Below, one piece after another: positions 4,615 through 12,167 of a stretch of DNA of 15,219 nt (position 1 is its first letter; every line of letters starts with the position of its first letter). The DNA is taken from assembly GCA_003221825.1 (NCBI GenBank), contig QHUE01000216.1, positions 1 to 15,219 of the forward strand, read 5' to 3'. The notes beneath the pieces are model-generated. The model was not told the origin of the DNA, did not search any database, and saw only the letters and a program-made list of their open reading frames with translations. This stretch comes from Gemmatimonadota bacterium (GTDB lineage: Bacteria > Gemmatimonadota > Gemmatimonadetes > Gemmatimonadales > GWC2-71-9). Position numbers and translations under genes: made by a program.

Positions 4615-6926
4615 GTGACCGCTACCGCGACGTACAACGCCGATTCATCCCAGGCGGCGTAGGCCACGGCCGACAGCTCCTCGGGACCAGGGTAGGCATC
4701 TTCACTGCGGCGATACTGATCCTCGAGCCCCAACTCGAGCGGCTGGGACAGGTCGAATCCGTCGAGCGTCCCGTCGAGCGGCGGGGAGCGTCCGACTCCA
4801 AATGCCGGAACGGTGACGGGAGTCGGTTGGTCGATCTCGAGCAACGGCACGAACGGAGGCGTTGCCTCACGCTGACCCCGGAGCGCGAGGGCGGGTTGTC
4901 CCTCACCTTCGACGATCCATTCCGTCGTGCCGAAACGGTGCCGGTCGATTCCCGTCGTGGTCTCGATCTCGAGCGCATCGCCATGCACGCGGATCGCCCG
5001 AACGACGGGCTGATCCACCTGCGGCTCGAGAATAGTGATCAGCCGCGCATTGCGGCCGCGCGCGCGGACGACGTAGAACCTTGCCCGCTCGCGTTCCCCG
5101 GGCAGCCCCGGGCCTTCCATCAGGAGGAGCTGACCGTCGAACACCAGATGCGCCGTGAGCCGCGCGCGCTGGTGCACGTGGGCGAGGACAATCGCGCCCG
5201 GCTGGTCCGGCACAAAGCGCTGCACCCGCGTCACGAACTCGTCGGGCAGCTCGTCGTCAACCCAACGGCCCTGGGTCTCCACGACTCCGCGGCCCGCGAG
5301 ATGCCACGGGAGCTCGAGCAGTCTTTCGTCCTCGCCTGAAAACATCAGGACGTCGACGATGTAGGCCGGGCCCGCGGCGATCGTGCGGGTGAGACCGTCG
5401 AACCGTCCCCGCACCCAGGCCCACTCCGAGCGGTCGTCGAAACACTCGATGCCGGCATGGCCGGGCGGCTGAGATTCACCGTCCAGGCGCGGCGCGTTAT
5501 GCGCGAGCGTTGAGCGATACCAGAACAGGTCCTGCGTGACGTACGGTCCCGTGCCGGGATCGGGCAGCCAGTACACACCGTCGGCGTGCAGCGTCAACTG
5601 CAGCCGGTCGGGATGACCGTGCCCCCCGCCATACGGACCACCGTCGAGGCTCACGTACCGGCCCGTGCTCCGCAGTACCGCAAGCCCCTGACTTTCCAGC
5701 AGCACGCTCTGGGGATTCCACGTCTCCGCGGCGGGCGGCAGCTCCGGCAGCATTTCGAGCAATGACCACCAGGAGAGCGAGATGCGAGAAGCGGGATGCG
5801 GGATGCGATCGATAGGAGCATCGTGCAGGTACGATTCCGACAATTCGCGCGGAGCGGGCGCCGTTGAATACAAGGCACGAAGCCAGGCCGCGACATCCCG
5901 CATCTCGCTTCCCGCATCTCGCATCCCGAGTCTCGCGAGTCCGATCTCCCAGAGCTCGAGATACGAGGGGTGCGCCAGCGAGACGCCGAAGCGTGAATCC
6001 TTTCGGGCCGGGTACGTGTAATCGGGAAGCGCCGTCAGGGCCGGCGCGCGCAGCGCCGCGTGCAGCCGATTCGCAAGACGTTGATCCTCGCAGAAGTCGA
6101 CTCCGGCGAGCCGCGCCCACCCCGCTCCCGTGAGCAGGCCGCGCAGCGCGAAGAGGTGGTAGTTCTCGCCTTCGTACCACATCCCGTCACGCCCGTAGCC
6201 GCGCACCAGATGCGCGATGAGGCCGGTGTCGCCCTCGATGACGCGTTGGGCCAGCTCTTCGTCCTCGAACCAGACGGCGACGGCCGCGAGCGCCGCGTTG
6301 TTCCACGTTTGCCGGTTTGAGAATCCCTCGTCGTAGTCGCCGATGAGCGTCGCAGCTTCCTCGACGACCTGATTCACGCCGCGGGCGGTGGCGTCGTCGA
6401 GTTGATCGGCCGCGCGCAGCAGCGCGGCGGCGGCGACATAGTTGCAGGTCCAGAGCGACTCGAGGTAGGTCGAGAAAAAGAGGCGGCTTGGCCCCAGCAC
6501 GTTGTCGCGGTTCGGGTACCGCCAGTAGCGCTCCGCGTAGGCGTTGAGGATGTCGCGTGCCCGCGCCGCCGCCCGACGGTCGCCGTCGTCGCCGACGCTC
6601 GCCAGCGTCGCGAGGTGGACCGCCCGCTCGGCGAGCCAGAGGTGCTGGTAGCGCGCCCAGTTCCAGTGGTGCCGTTCGCCGCTCCACGTCTTGCCGCAGT
6701 ACGGACAGCGGTGCTCGGTCGGACTCCAGGGATCGAACGTCAGCGCCGCGCCGTCCTCGGGACAGAAGCCGCCGTCCGTCGTCAACAGCGCCTTCTGGTC
6801 GGGCACGATCGGCATGCGGTCGAGCAGCGGCCGCGCGCCCTCGCGCAGCCGGGTGAGGAGCGCCTGAAGATCCGCCGAGCCTCGGATCTCGTGCGCGCGC
6901 CCGACGAGCGCCTCCGCCGTTACCAG
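4542..6926 (-). CDS. Heparinase II/III-family protein with truncated CBM9-like C-terminal domain
   Basis: A large polysaccharide-lyase-type protein. From the CTG start the frame is 794 codons, of which the last 23 or so are out of register. Numbering from CTG: Cys-rich FCPEDG...HRCPYCGKTWSG (54-82), an alpha-helical barrel (about 90-390) with NRQTWNNAA (204-212) and GMWYEGENYH (248-257), then a beta-sandwich core with YGGGHGHPDRLQL (432-444) and STLAHNAPRLDG (472-483). These carry the Asn, Tyr and His residues expected for beta-elimination of uronic-acid polymers. A CBM9-like region begins near 695. No signal peptide is seen. CTG 6924-6926 has GGAAGGAG 7 nt upstream; ATG 6815 would remove 37 residues of family-like sequence. 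Overlaps the GHMP kinase stop by 7 nt. Two inverted repeat copies lie in frame at 5777-5922. Confidence 0.82.
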   Translation of the reverse strand: MVTAEALVGRAHEIRGSADLQALLTRLREGARPLLDRMPIVPDQKALLTTDGGFCPEDGAALTFDPWSPTEHRCPYCGKTWSGERHHWNWARYQHLWLAERAVHLATLASVGDDGDRRAAARARDILNAYAERYWRYPNRDNVLGPSRLFFSTYLESLWTCNYVAAAALLRAADQLDDATARGVNQVVEEAATLIGDYDEGFSNRQTWNNAALAAVAVWFEDEELAQRVIEGDTGLIAHLVRGYGRDGMWYEGENYHLFALRGLLTGAGWARLAGVDFCEDQRLANRLHAALRAPALTALPDYTYPARKDSRFGVSLAHPSYLELWEIGLARLGMRDAGSEMRDVAAWLRALYSTAPAPRELSESYLHDAPIDRIPHPASRISLSWWSLLEMLPELPPAAETWNPQSVLLESQGLAVLRSTGRYVSLDGGPYGGGHGHPDRLQLTLHADGVYWLPDPGTGPYVTQDLFWYRSTLAHNAPRLDGESQPPGHAGIECFDDRSEWAWVRGRFDGLTRTIAAGPAYIVDVLMFSGEDERLLELPWHLAGRGVVETQGRWVDDELPDEFVTRVQRFVPDQPGAIVLAHVHQRARLTAHLVFDGQLLLMEGPGLPGERERARFYVVRARGRNARLITILEPQVDQPVVRAIRVHGDALEIETTTGIDRHRFGTTEWIVEGEGQPALALRGQREATPPFVPLLEIDQPTPVTVPAFGVGRSPPLDGTLDGFDLSQPLELGLEDQYRRSEDAYPGPEELSAVAYAAWDESALYVAVAVTKPRATGISPPCAARGVARSGDTA
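5777..5808 (+). repeat. GATGCGG-rich repeat, copy A, inside the heparinase gene
   Basis: Begins GCGAGATGCGAGAAGCGG and continues as GATGCGGGATGCGA. It matches the reverse complement of copy B (5893-5922) at 27 of 30 positions. On the coding strand it encodes DRIPHPASRIS within the heparinase, just before the conserved LSWWSLLEM. Read as an in-frame short interspersed repeat. Confidence 0.6.
5893..5922 (-). repeat. GATGCGG-rich repeat, copy B, inverted relative to copy A
   Basis: Minus-strand copy beginning GCGAGATGCGGGAAGCGAG, encoding part of LGMRDAGSEMRD in the heparinase. The similarity continues outward as GGGATGCGAGATGCGG, so the unit is partly a degenerate tandem of GATGCGR. With copy A it brackets about 84 bp that encode the conserved AAWLRALY...ESYLHDAP segment. 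Confidence 0.6.
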
Positions 6927-7939
6927 GTGCGCACTCCTTCCGGCGCCCAGGCGAGTGGGAGCACGCGCGCGCCGTTCGACGCGCGTGTGACCGCGGCGGC
7001 CGCGTCGCGCGCCGGGCCGCGCATCACGAAGAACATGCAGCCGCCGGCCCCCGCCCCCGCCGCCTTGCCGCCGAGCGCGCCAGCCTGGGCCGCGGCGTGT
7101 TCGAGCTGCGCCATCTCTGGCGTGCGCATACCGGGATCGAGTGCCTGCTGGTGCTTCCAGTTTTCGCTCAACAGGGAGCCCACCCGGGCGAGGTCGGCCG
7201 CGCGCAGGGCCTCGGCCATCGCGTTGCCGGTGTCTTTCAAACCGCGCAGCGCCCCGGTGACCTCGCGGTCGCCGCGCTCGTAGGCGCCCATGACGCGCGC
7301 GATCGTATCACCGGAGACTCGGGATTTGTTCGTGTAGCAAATCAGCGTCTGGCGCTCGAGCGCCGCGGCGAAGGTGGGCTCGAGGGTCACCGGCTCGACG
7401 CCGACGTCGGGATCCCGAAAACTGAGGCGATGAAATCCGCCCAGCGCCGCGGCGTACTGGTCCTGCTTCCCGCCGGGGAGTTGTGCCTCGATCGTCTCCA
7501 CCTGCCACGCCTGGTCGGCCACGTCTGGCGGCGCGAGCGTCTCCTGGCGCGCGCGCGTGAGCGCACCGACGAGCGCGACGCCGAGCGCGCCCGAGCTGCC
7601 GAGTCCCGAGCCCGACGGCGCGTCGCAGCGCGTCGTCAGTGTGAAGCCGCCGAGCACGGGAAACCTGCGCAGGGCCGCCGTGAGCAGCGGCAACTTGCCG
7701 TGGGGGAGGAGCCCGCCGGAATTCGCGCATTCGAGTGTCTCACCCAGTTCCTCAGAGACCAGCCGCAGCAGTGCCCCGCCGAGCTGCAGCTCGACATGGG
7801 TGCAGAGTCCGATGGCGCCGTTCACCACCACGCCGCCCTCGCGCGCCGAGAACGGCGATACGTCGGTCCATCCGCCGGCGAAGTCGAGCCGCAGCGGTGC
7901 GGTCGCGTGAAACGCGGTCGGCAGATCTCGGCGTCTCAT
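6920..7939 (-). CDS. GHMP-family sugar kinase (HddA/fucokinase-like)
   Basis: A 339-aa GHMP kinase that phosphorylates a sugar with ATP in the cytoplasm. Seen: APLRLDFAGGWTDVSPF (residues 14-30), the sugar-binding opening of the heptose/fucose kinase branch; the ATP loop PSGSGLGSSGALGVAL (108-123); GGKQDQYAAALGG (156-168) with the catalytic region; and KAAGAGAGGCMFF (292-304), the C-terminal GHMP motif. Closest known roles are D-glycero-D-manno-heptose 7-phosphate kinase (HddA) and the kinase half of Fkp; the actual sugar is unknown. ATG 7937-7939 overlaps the binding-protein stop (ATGA). An upstream in-frame start at 7954 is possible but would overlap further. Its 3' end carries the ribosome-binding site for the heparinase gene. 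Confidence 0.87.
   Translation of the reverse strand: MRRRDLPTAFHATAPLRLDFAGGWTDVSPFSAREGGVVVNGAIGLCTHVELQLGGALLRLVSEELGETLECANSGGLLPHGKLPLLTAALRRFPVLGGFTLTTRCDAPSGSGLGSSGALGVALVGALTRARQETLAPPDVADQAWQVETIEAQLPGGKQDQYAAALGGFHRLSFRDPDVGVEPVTLEPTFAAALERQTLICYTNKSRVSGDTIARVMGAYERGDREVTGALRGLKDTGNAMAEALRAADLARVGSLLSENWKHQQALDPGMRTPEMAQLEHAAAQAGALGGKAAGAGAGGCMFFVMRGPARDAAAAVTRASNGARVLPLAWAPEGVRTW
6934..6941 (-). promoter_or_regulatory. Shine-Dalgarno site for the heparinase CTG start
   Basis: GGAAGGAG lies in the last codons of the sugar kinase (encoding PEGV), 7 nt before CTG 6924-6926. It is the strongest SD match on this strand of the cluster, and no ATG, GTG or TTG in the heparinase frame is within its reach. 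Confidence 0.5.
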
Positions 7940-9405
7940 GGTTGCACGTGCCACGCCGCCACCGTGGGCAGCTCGCCGCGCATGTCCATGCGGACGCCGC
8001 GCACGCGGCTATTCATCGCCTGCACGCCGCGCGCGTGGTACAGCCACACGACGGGCAGCTCTGCCGCGAAGACGCGCTGCGCGGCGATCGGATCTCGCGG
8101 AATCGCAATGCCAGTGAGATTCCCGAGCGGCTGGAGATAGCCGAGCCCGGGATCTCCGGGAATGCCCATGACGGCGGCGGTGAAATCGTGGCGCTCGCCG
8201 TACACGCGGTTCAGGAACGTAGACAGCTCGAGCTGCCGAATCGTCACGCGGAATCCGACCGCGGTGAGCCGCGCCTGGAGCATCTGCTCGAGCGCCCCTT
8301 CTCCGCTGCCGACGGTGAGCAGCTCGAAGCTGGGCGGCGATTGGCCGCCCAGCGCACCCACGAGACGACGCGCCGAATCGGGCGCCACCGGCACGGATGG
8401 CTCCGCGTGGTAGCTGGGGACGCCGGGCGGCACCGGTCCATCGGCGACTGCGGCAAACCCGAACAGGTACCCGTCGACGATTTCTTGCCGGTCGATCGCC
8501 AGCGCGGCCGCGCGGCGCGCGCGGAGGTCGTTGAAGGGGGGGCGGCGCGTGTTGAAGACGAGACCGTAGGGATAGATCAACGGATACTCGCGAATCGCCA
8601 ACGTGTGGTGGCGCCGCGCAAACGCCACGTGTTGCGGACTGATCCCGGCGAAGTCGAGCTCGCCGGACACGAGCGCGGAGAGTTTGACCATCGGCTCGTC
8701 GACGACGACGACGATGAGCCGGTCGACGTGCGGTGGCCCACCCATGTCGGCGGGGAACTCGTCGCTGCGAGCGAACACCCACCGCCGGTTCGGCTCGTGC
8801 GTGACGAACCGGAAGGGTCCGTTGCCGACTGGATGGACGTTCCACGACGCGTCCCGCAGCCGCGCGTGGGGAACGCTGTCGAGCAGATGCGCGGGCAGAA
8901 TCGCGAGATCGGTGAGCACGTCGGGCAGGTCGGTCCCGGCGCCCGGCGCCGCGCCGGTGAATCGCAGCTGGACGGTCGAGTCATCCAGCGGCGCCACGGA
9001 CGTCACCGCCTGCAGCTCCGTGAATCGCGGATAGCCGGTCGCCGGATCCCGCGCCGCCTCCAAAGTCCAGACGACGTCCCGCGCCGTCGTCGGCGGGCCA
9101 TCGTGCCAGTGCACGTCCGTGCGTAACCGGAACGTCAACGCCCGTCCGCCATCCGACCAGCGCCAGCTCCGCGCGAGGTAGGGCCGCGGCACGAGCATCG
9201 AGTCGTAGCGGGCGAGCGTCGTGAGCAGCACATAGCGTTGAACCTGGCGAGCGAGCGGGTGGATGGTGAGCAGCGGGTTGATGCTTTGCAGATCGGCGCC
9301 GGACGCGAACAAGACCGTCGCGCCGCGGCGCACCGCCTCGTCGCCGCACGCGCACGTCAGCAGCATTTCCACCACGAGCAGAAGCGGCATGCACACGCGC
9401 GACAC
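7936..9405 (-). CDS. ABC transporter substrate-binding lipoprotein, family 5 (DppA/OppA-type)
   Basis: A 489-aa extracytoplasmic solute-binding protein. The N terminus MSRVCMPLLLVVEMLLTCACGDE looks like a lipoprotein signal with the lipidated Cys at 18 or 20; the lipobox is imperfect. The SBP_bac_5 body follows: INPLLTI, LARSWRWSDGGRALTFRLRTDVHWHDG (the hallmark YTFxLRxxVxWHDG region), WTLEAARDPATG, VGNGPFRF, YGLVFNTRRPPFNDLRARRAAALAIDRQEI. Such proteins bind peptides, but also oligosaccharides and other solutes. GTG 9403-9405 is used because Arg3 gives the signal peptide its charge; ATG 9388-9390 is the alternative, and no SD is clear. Between GYLQPLGN and AQRVFAAELPVVWLYH the protein looks shorter than relatives. 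Divergent from the two permease genes and first in the minus cluster. Confidence 0.87.
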   Translation of the reverse strand: MSRVCMPLLLVVEMLLTCACGDEAVRRGATVLFASGADLQSINPLLTIHPLARQVQRYVLLTTLARYDSMLVPRPYLARSWRWSDGGRALTFRLRTDVHWHDGPPTTARDVVWTLEAARDPATGYPRFTELQAVTSVAPLDDSTVQLRFTGAAPGAGTDLPDVLTDLAILPAHLLDSVPHARLRDASWNVHPVGNGPFRFVTHEPNRRWVFARSDEFPADMGGPPHVDRLIVVVVDEPMVKLSALVSGELDFAGISPQHVAFARRHHTLAIREYPLIYPYGLVFNTRRPPFNDLRARRAAALAIDRQEIVDGYLFGFAAVADGPVPPGVPSYHAEPSVPVAPDSARRLVGALGGQSPPSFELLTVGSGEGALEQMLQARLTAVGFRVTIRQLELSTFLNRVYGERHDFTAAVMGIPGDPGLGYLQPLGNLTGIAIPRDPIAAQRVFAAELPVVWLYHARGVQAMNSRVRGVRMDMRGELPTVAAWHVQP

Positions 9406-9451
9406 GCACGGATTCTAGCGGGGCGCCGGAGGCGGCGCGAGATTCCCGCCG

Positions 9452-10423
9452 ATGCTCGCCAGGCTGGGTCACCGTCTGCTCGCCGGTCTTGCCGTCGTGC
9501 TCGGCGTCGTGACGCTCACGTTTCTCCTGTTGCATCTCGCACCAGGCGATCCTATCGACATAATGCTGGGCCCGGCGGCAACGGCCGAGCAGCGGGCGGC
9601 GCAGCGGGCGGCCCTTGGGCTCGACCGTCCCCTGCCCGCGCAGTTCGCAAGCTGGTTGGGTCGTTTCGCGCGCGGCGATTGGGGAAGCAGTATCGCCAAA
9701 GGCCGGCCGGTGCGGGCATTGCTCGGCGCCGCGTGGCGGCAGACCGCCTGGCTCGTGGCGTTGTCGCTGGCGCTCAGCTACCTGATCGGTCTCGCGATCG
9801 GCGCCGTGCAGGCGGCGCGAAGCGGCTCGCGACTCGACACGCTGCTCTCCGTCTCGACCGTCGCCCTCTTCGCCATGCCGGGTTACTGGCTCGGACTGAT
9901 GCTCGTCCTCGTCCTCACATACTGGGCGCGCCTCCTGCCGGCCTTCGGGACCGCGGGACTCGATGCGGATTACCTCCGGGGCGCGAGCTGGCTGATCGAT
10001 CGCGCACGGCATCTCGCCCTGCCGCTCGCGACGCTGACCCTGATCGGGATCGGCGGCGCCGCGCGTTTCGCGCGGGGTGCGATGCTCGAGACACTGCACC
10101 AGCCGTTCATCACAACGGCGCGAGCCAAGGGGTTGAAACCGCGGCGCGTCATCGGCCATCACGCGCTGCGGAACGCGCTCACGCCGCTGGTCACGATGCT
10201 GGGTCTGTCGCTGCCCGCGTTGTTTTCGGGCGCCGTCTTTGTCGAGGCGGTCTTCGCGTGGCCCGGCGTCGGTCGCGTGTTGGTGGAGGCGGTGAAAGCG
10301 CGCGACTATCCCGTGGTGATGGCCGCGACGGCGATCAGCGCCGTGCTCGTCGTCGCCGGCAACATGATCGCCGATGTGCTCGCGGCATGGGTCGACCCAC
10401 GCGTGCGGAGCGCGACGCCGTGA
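9452..10423 (+). CDS. ABC transporter permease, DppB/OppB type
   Basis: A 323-aa inner-membrane permease subunit of a peptide/nickel-type importer. Seen: the N-terminal membrane span (about residues 8-29) followed by LLLHLAPGDP (25-34), family-typical periplasmic GLDRPLPAQFASWLGRFARGDWGSS (56-80), spans near 98-120, 135-158, 188-205, 245-265 and 290-312, and the EAA loop ARAKGLKPRRVIGHHALRNAL (223-243) that contacts the ATPase. The length is normal. ATG 9450s start region is only 46 bp from the divergent binding-protein gene, and no strong SD lies close to it. The stop overlaps the next permease start as GTGA. It presumably works with the binding protein encoded divergently. Confidence 0.9.
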   Translation: MLARLGHRLLAGLAVVLGVVTLTFLLLHLAPGDPIDIMLGPAATAEQRAAQRAALGLDRPLPAQFASWLGRFARGDWGSSIAKGRPVRALLGAAWRQTAWLVALSLALSYLIGLAIGAVQAARSGSRLDTLLSVSTVALFAMPGYWLGLMLVLVLTYWARLLPAFGTAGLDADYLRGASWLIDRARHLALPLATLTLIGIGGAARFARGAMLETLHQPFITTARAKGLKPRRVIGHHALRNALTPLVTMLGLSLPALFSGAVFVEAVFAWPGVGRVLVEAVKARDYPVVMAATAISAVLVVAGNMIADVLAAWVDPRVRSATP

Positions 10424-11265
10424 AGCGGCTGCTGCGGGACCGGCGCGGGGCGTTTGGATTTGTGGTCCTGCTCGTCGTCATCGTGTGCGCCGGCGCGGCT
10501 CCGCTCGTGACGAACGGCGATCCGGTGGGACAACACGATATTGTCGCGACCCGGTTCATTCCGCCGCTGTCCAGCGACGGGCACGGCGTCTTCCATCCGC
10601 TCGGCACGGACCGCTTCGGTCGCGATGTATGGACGCGTCTGGTGTACGGCGCGCGCATCTCGATGGGCGTGGGCGTGCTGGCGGTCCTGATATCGCTCGT
10701 CGTCGGCGTCGTGGTTGGCGCGGTGGCCGGCTACGCGCGCGGGCCGGTGTCGGTCGCGCTGCTGGGACTTACGGACTTCGCGCTGGCGGTGCCCCGCGTC
10801 GTGCTGCTGCTGTTACTTGCGGCGCTCTGGCAGCCGAGTACCGCACTCGTGGTGACCGTGCTGGGGCTGACGGGCTGGATGGGAATTGCCCGGCTGGTGC
10901 ACGGCGAAGTGCGGTCGCTCGCCGCGCGACCGTTCGTCGAAGGGGCGGTCGCCGTCGGCGCACGCCGTTTGCGCATCCTGGTGCGCCACATTCTGCCCAA
11001 CGCGCTCACACCGGTCATCGTCGCCGCGGCCCTCGGCATCGGCAACGCGATCGTCCTCGAAGGCGGATTGTCGTATCTGGGTCTCGGCGTCCAGGCGCCG
11101 ACACCCTCCTGGGGCAACATGATCGCCTCGGGCGGCGACACGCTGGTGAACGCGCCGTGGGTTGCGACCGCGCCGGGCGTAGCCCTGGTGCTGGTCGTCA
11201 TCGCATGCACGTTGCTGGGTGATGCCCTGCGCGACGCCCTAGACCCGAGTACCGGCCAGCCGTAG
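10420..11265 (+). CDS. ABC transporter permease, DppC/OppC type
   Basis: A 281-aa second permease subunit. Seen: MKRLLRDRRGAFGFVVLL (residues 1-18), the first span, then HPLGTDRFGRDVWTRLVYGARISM (59-82), the DppC/OppC hallmark. The EAA loop is FVEGAVAVGARRLRILVRHILPNALTPVIV (172-201), and LSYLGLGVQAPTPSWGNMIASG (218-238) is the conserved periplasmic end. GTG 10420-10422 is chosen because it overlaps the previous stop (GTGA) and has GGAG 9 nt upstream; ATG 10387 is an in-frame alternative without an SD. No ATP-binding subunit follows; instead a convergent gene overlaps its 3' end by 27 nt. The importer must borrow ATPases encoded elsewhere. Confidence 0.9.
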   Translation: MKRLLRDRRGAFGFVVLLVVIVCAGAAPLVTNGDPVGQHDIVATRFIPPLSSDGHGVFHPLGTDRFGRDVWTRLVYGARISMGVGVLAVLISLVVGVVVGAVAGYARGPVSVALLGLTDFALAVPRVVLLLLLAALWQPSTALVVTVLGLTGWMGIARLVHGEVRSLAARPFVEGAVAVGARRLRILVRHILPNALTPVIVAAALGIGNAIVLEGGLSYLGLGVQAPTPSWGNMIASGGDTLVNAPWVATAPGVALVLVVIACTLLGDALRDALDPSTGQP

Positions 11266-11871
11266 CAGCGCTGGTTCGCTGATCTCGTGTCCTCCGTCGA
11301 ACGAAACCAGGTCGTAAGCAATGTTGTGCGCACGGAGCCGGGCCTCCGACGCCGCGACGATTTTCCCCGTGAAGAATTGGTCGTGGGCACCGTACACGAG
11401 CGTCAGACTGGGAACGCGGAGACGTTGCAGGTCGAGGTCGGGCGGCACTTCCCCACCCCAGACAATCAGCCGGTCGATGCGCGACGACCCCAGCGCCACC
11501 CAGCGGCAGGCGGTCGCCGTGCCTTGCGAAAACCCGAGCGCCGTGACCTTCACCCCACTCGGCACGACGTGGCGGTAGACGCCATCGAGATAGCGCACGT
11601 AGTCGTCGATTTCATGCAGCCGGTCTTCGCGGGTCATCCAGCTCGCGCCCACGCGTCGCTCGGCCGGACGCTCGGTCAGGTAGAAGCGCGACAGCCCTTC
11701 CGGCGCGACGATGCAGCGGCGTTCGCTCTCGATCGGACGAAAGCGCTCGAGAAAGCGGGATGCGAGCTGTCCATAGCCGTGACAGACGAACCAGAGCTCG
11801 GCGGCACTCTCAGGCGAGCCCAGGGTGAAGTAGCGCGCAGATCGAGACGTCGAGAACGAATGCTCCTGCAT
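11239..11871 (-). CDS. Alpha/beta hydrolase, phospholipase/carboxylesterase type
   Basis: A 210-aa serine hydrolase of the PF02230-like group, probably cytoplasmic as no signal peptide is seen. Oxyanion loop region FVCHGYGQ (residues 28-35), nucleophile elbow GFSQG with Ser115, acid Asp164 in VYGAHDQF, and His195 in DGGHEIS complete the triad. Family members cleave acyl or carboxyl esters; the substrate is unknown. ATG 11869-11871 shares a base with the stop of the mannosidase gene (TGATG), so it is translated from that mRNA and may remove acyl groups from the same glycoconjugates. The 3' end overlaps the convergent permease gene by 27 nt. Confidence 0.87.
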   Translation of the reverse strand: MQEHSFSTSRSARYFTLGSPESAAELWFVCHGYGQLASRFLERFRPIESERRCIVAPEGLSRFYLTERPAERRVGASWMTREDRLHEIDDYVRYLDGVYRHVVPSGVKVTALGFSQGTATACRWVALGSSRIDRLIVWGGEVPPDLDLQRLRVPSLTLVYGAHDQFFTGKIVAASEARLRAHNIAYDLVSFDGGHEISEPALLRLAGTRV

Positions 11872-12167
11872 CAGGTCACCAGAATCGAGACGATCTCATA
11901 CGGTTCGGCGACGAAGCGCACCACGTTGCCGCGCTGCTCCAGTACGAGCGCGACGGCCTCCCGTTCGTCGGCGCGGACGCGATGCGCGGTCTTCACGCCG
12001 TTCGCGAACCGCCACGCACCCGCGGCCTTGCGGCCCGTCGTGTTGTAACAGCGCAATACCATCGGCGATCCGATTTGCGCCGGCTTGAGCGCGGAGAACA
12101 CGAGCCCAGAGCCTTCGAGCGTGATTTCGAGCGGGGGGCGTGGGCAGATCACCGCGTGACAGCTCAC
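11871..12167 (-). pseudogene. C-terminal end of the GH38 alpha-mannosidase, displaced to another frame
   Basis: From about 12145 downwards this frame reads PPLEITLEGSGLVFSALKPA, MVLRCYNTTGRKAAGAW, then DEREAVALVLEQ and VVRFVAEPYEIVSILVT. That is the usual last beta-domain of bacterial GH38 enzymes (LxAxKPAE...RxYN...ExxPYEIxTxxL). The mannosidase frame instead runs past it out of register to 11896. The open frame can start at a GTG at 12165-12167, but its first 9 or so residues are just the mannosidase sequence read in the wrong frame. The stop overlaps the hydrolase ATG, marking this as the original end of the mannosidase gene. Confidence 0.65.

Noticed and set aside
5777..5935. GATGCGG-type repeats as a possible CRISPR array
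   Set aside because: Only two copies, in opposite orientation, with one 84-bp coding segment between them; no regular spacers or cas genes.
7735..9126. Long plus-strand open frame antisense to the solute-binding protein
   Set aside because: Low-complexity Arg/Ala composition and no motif; the minus strand carries a clear family-5 binding protein.
9406..9451. Divergent promoter region between binding protein and permeases
   Set aside because: A promoter is expected here, but the 46 bp show no convincing -35/-10 pair or operator repeat on either strand.
9238..10419. In-frame upstream extension of the second permease
   Set aside because: The extension is the wrong-frame reading of the first permease gene, Arg-rich and unlike membrane protein; the GTG at 10420 with GTGA overlap explains the real start.
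11250..11290. Possible terminator between the convergent second permease and hydrolase
   Set aside because: Only 5-bp arms (CAGCG/CGCTG) and no U-run; too weak to call.
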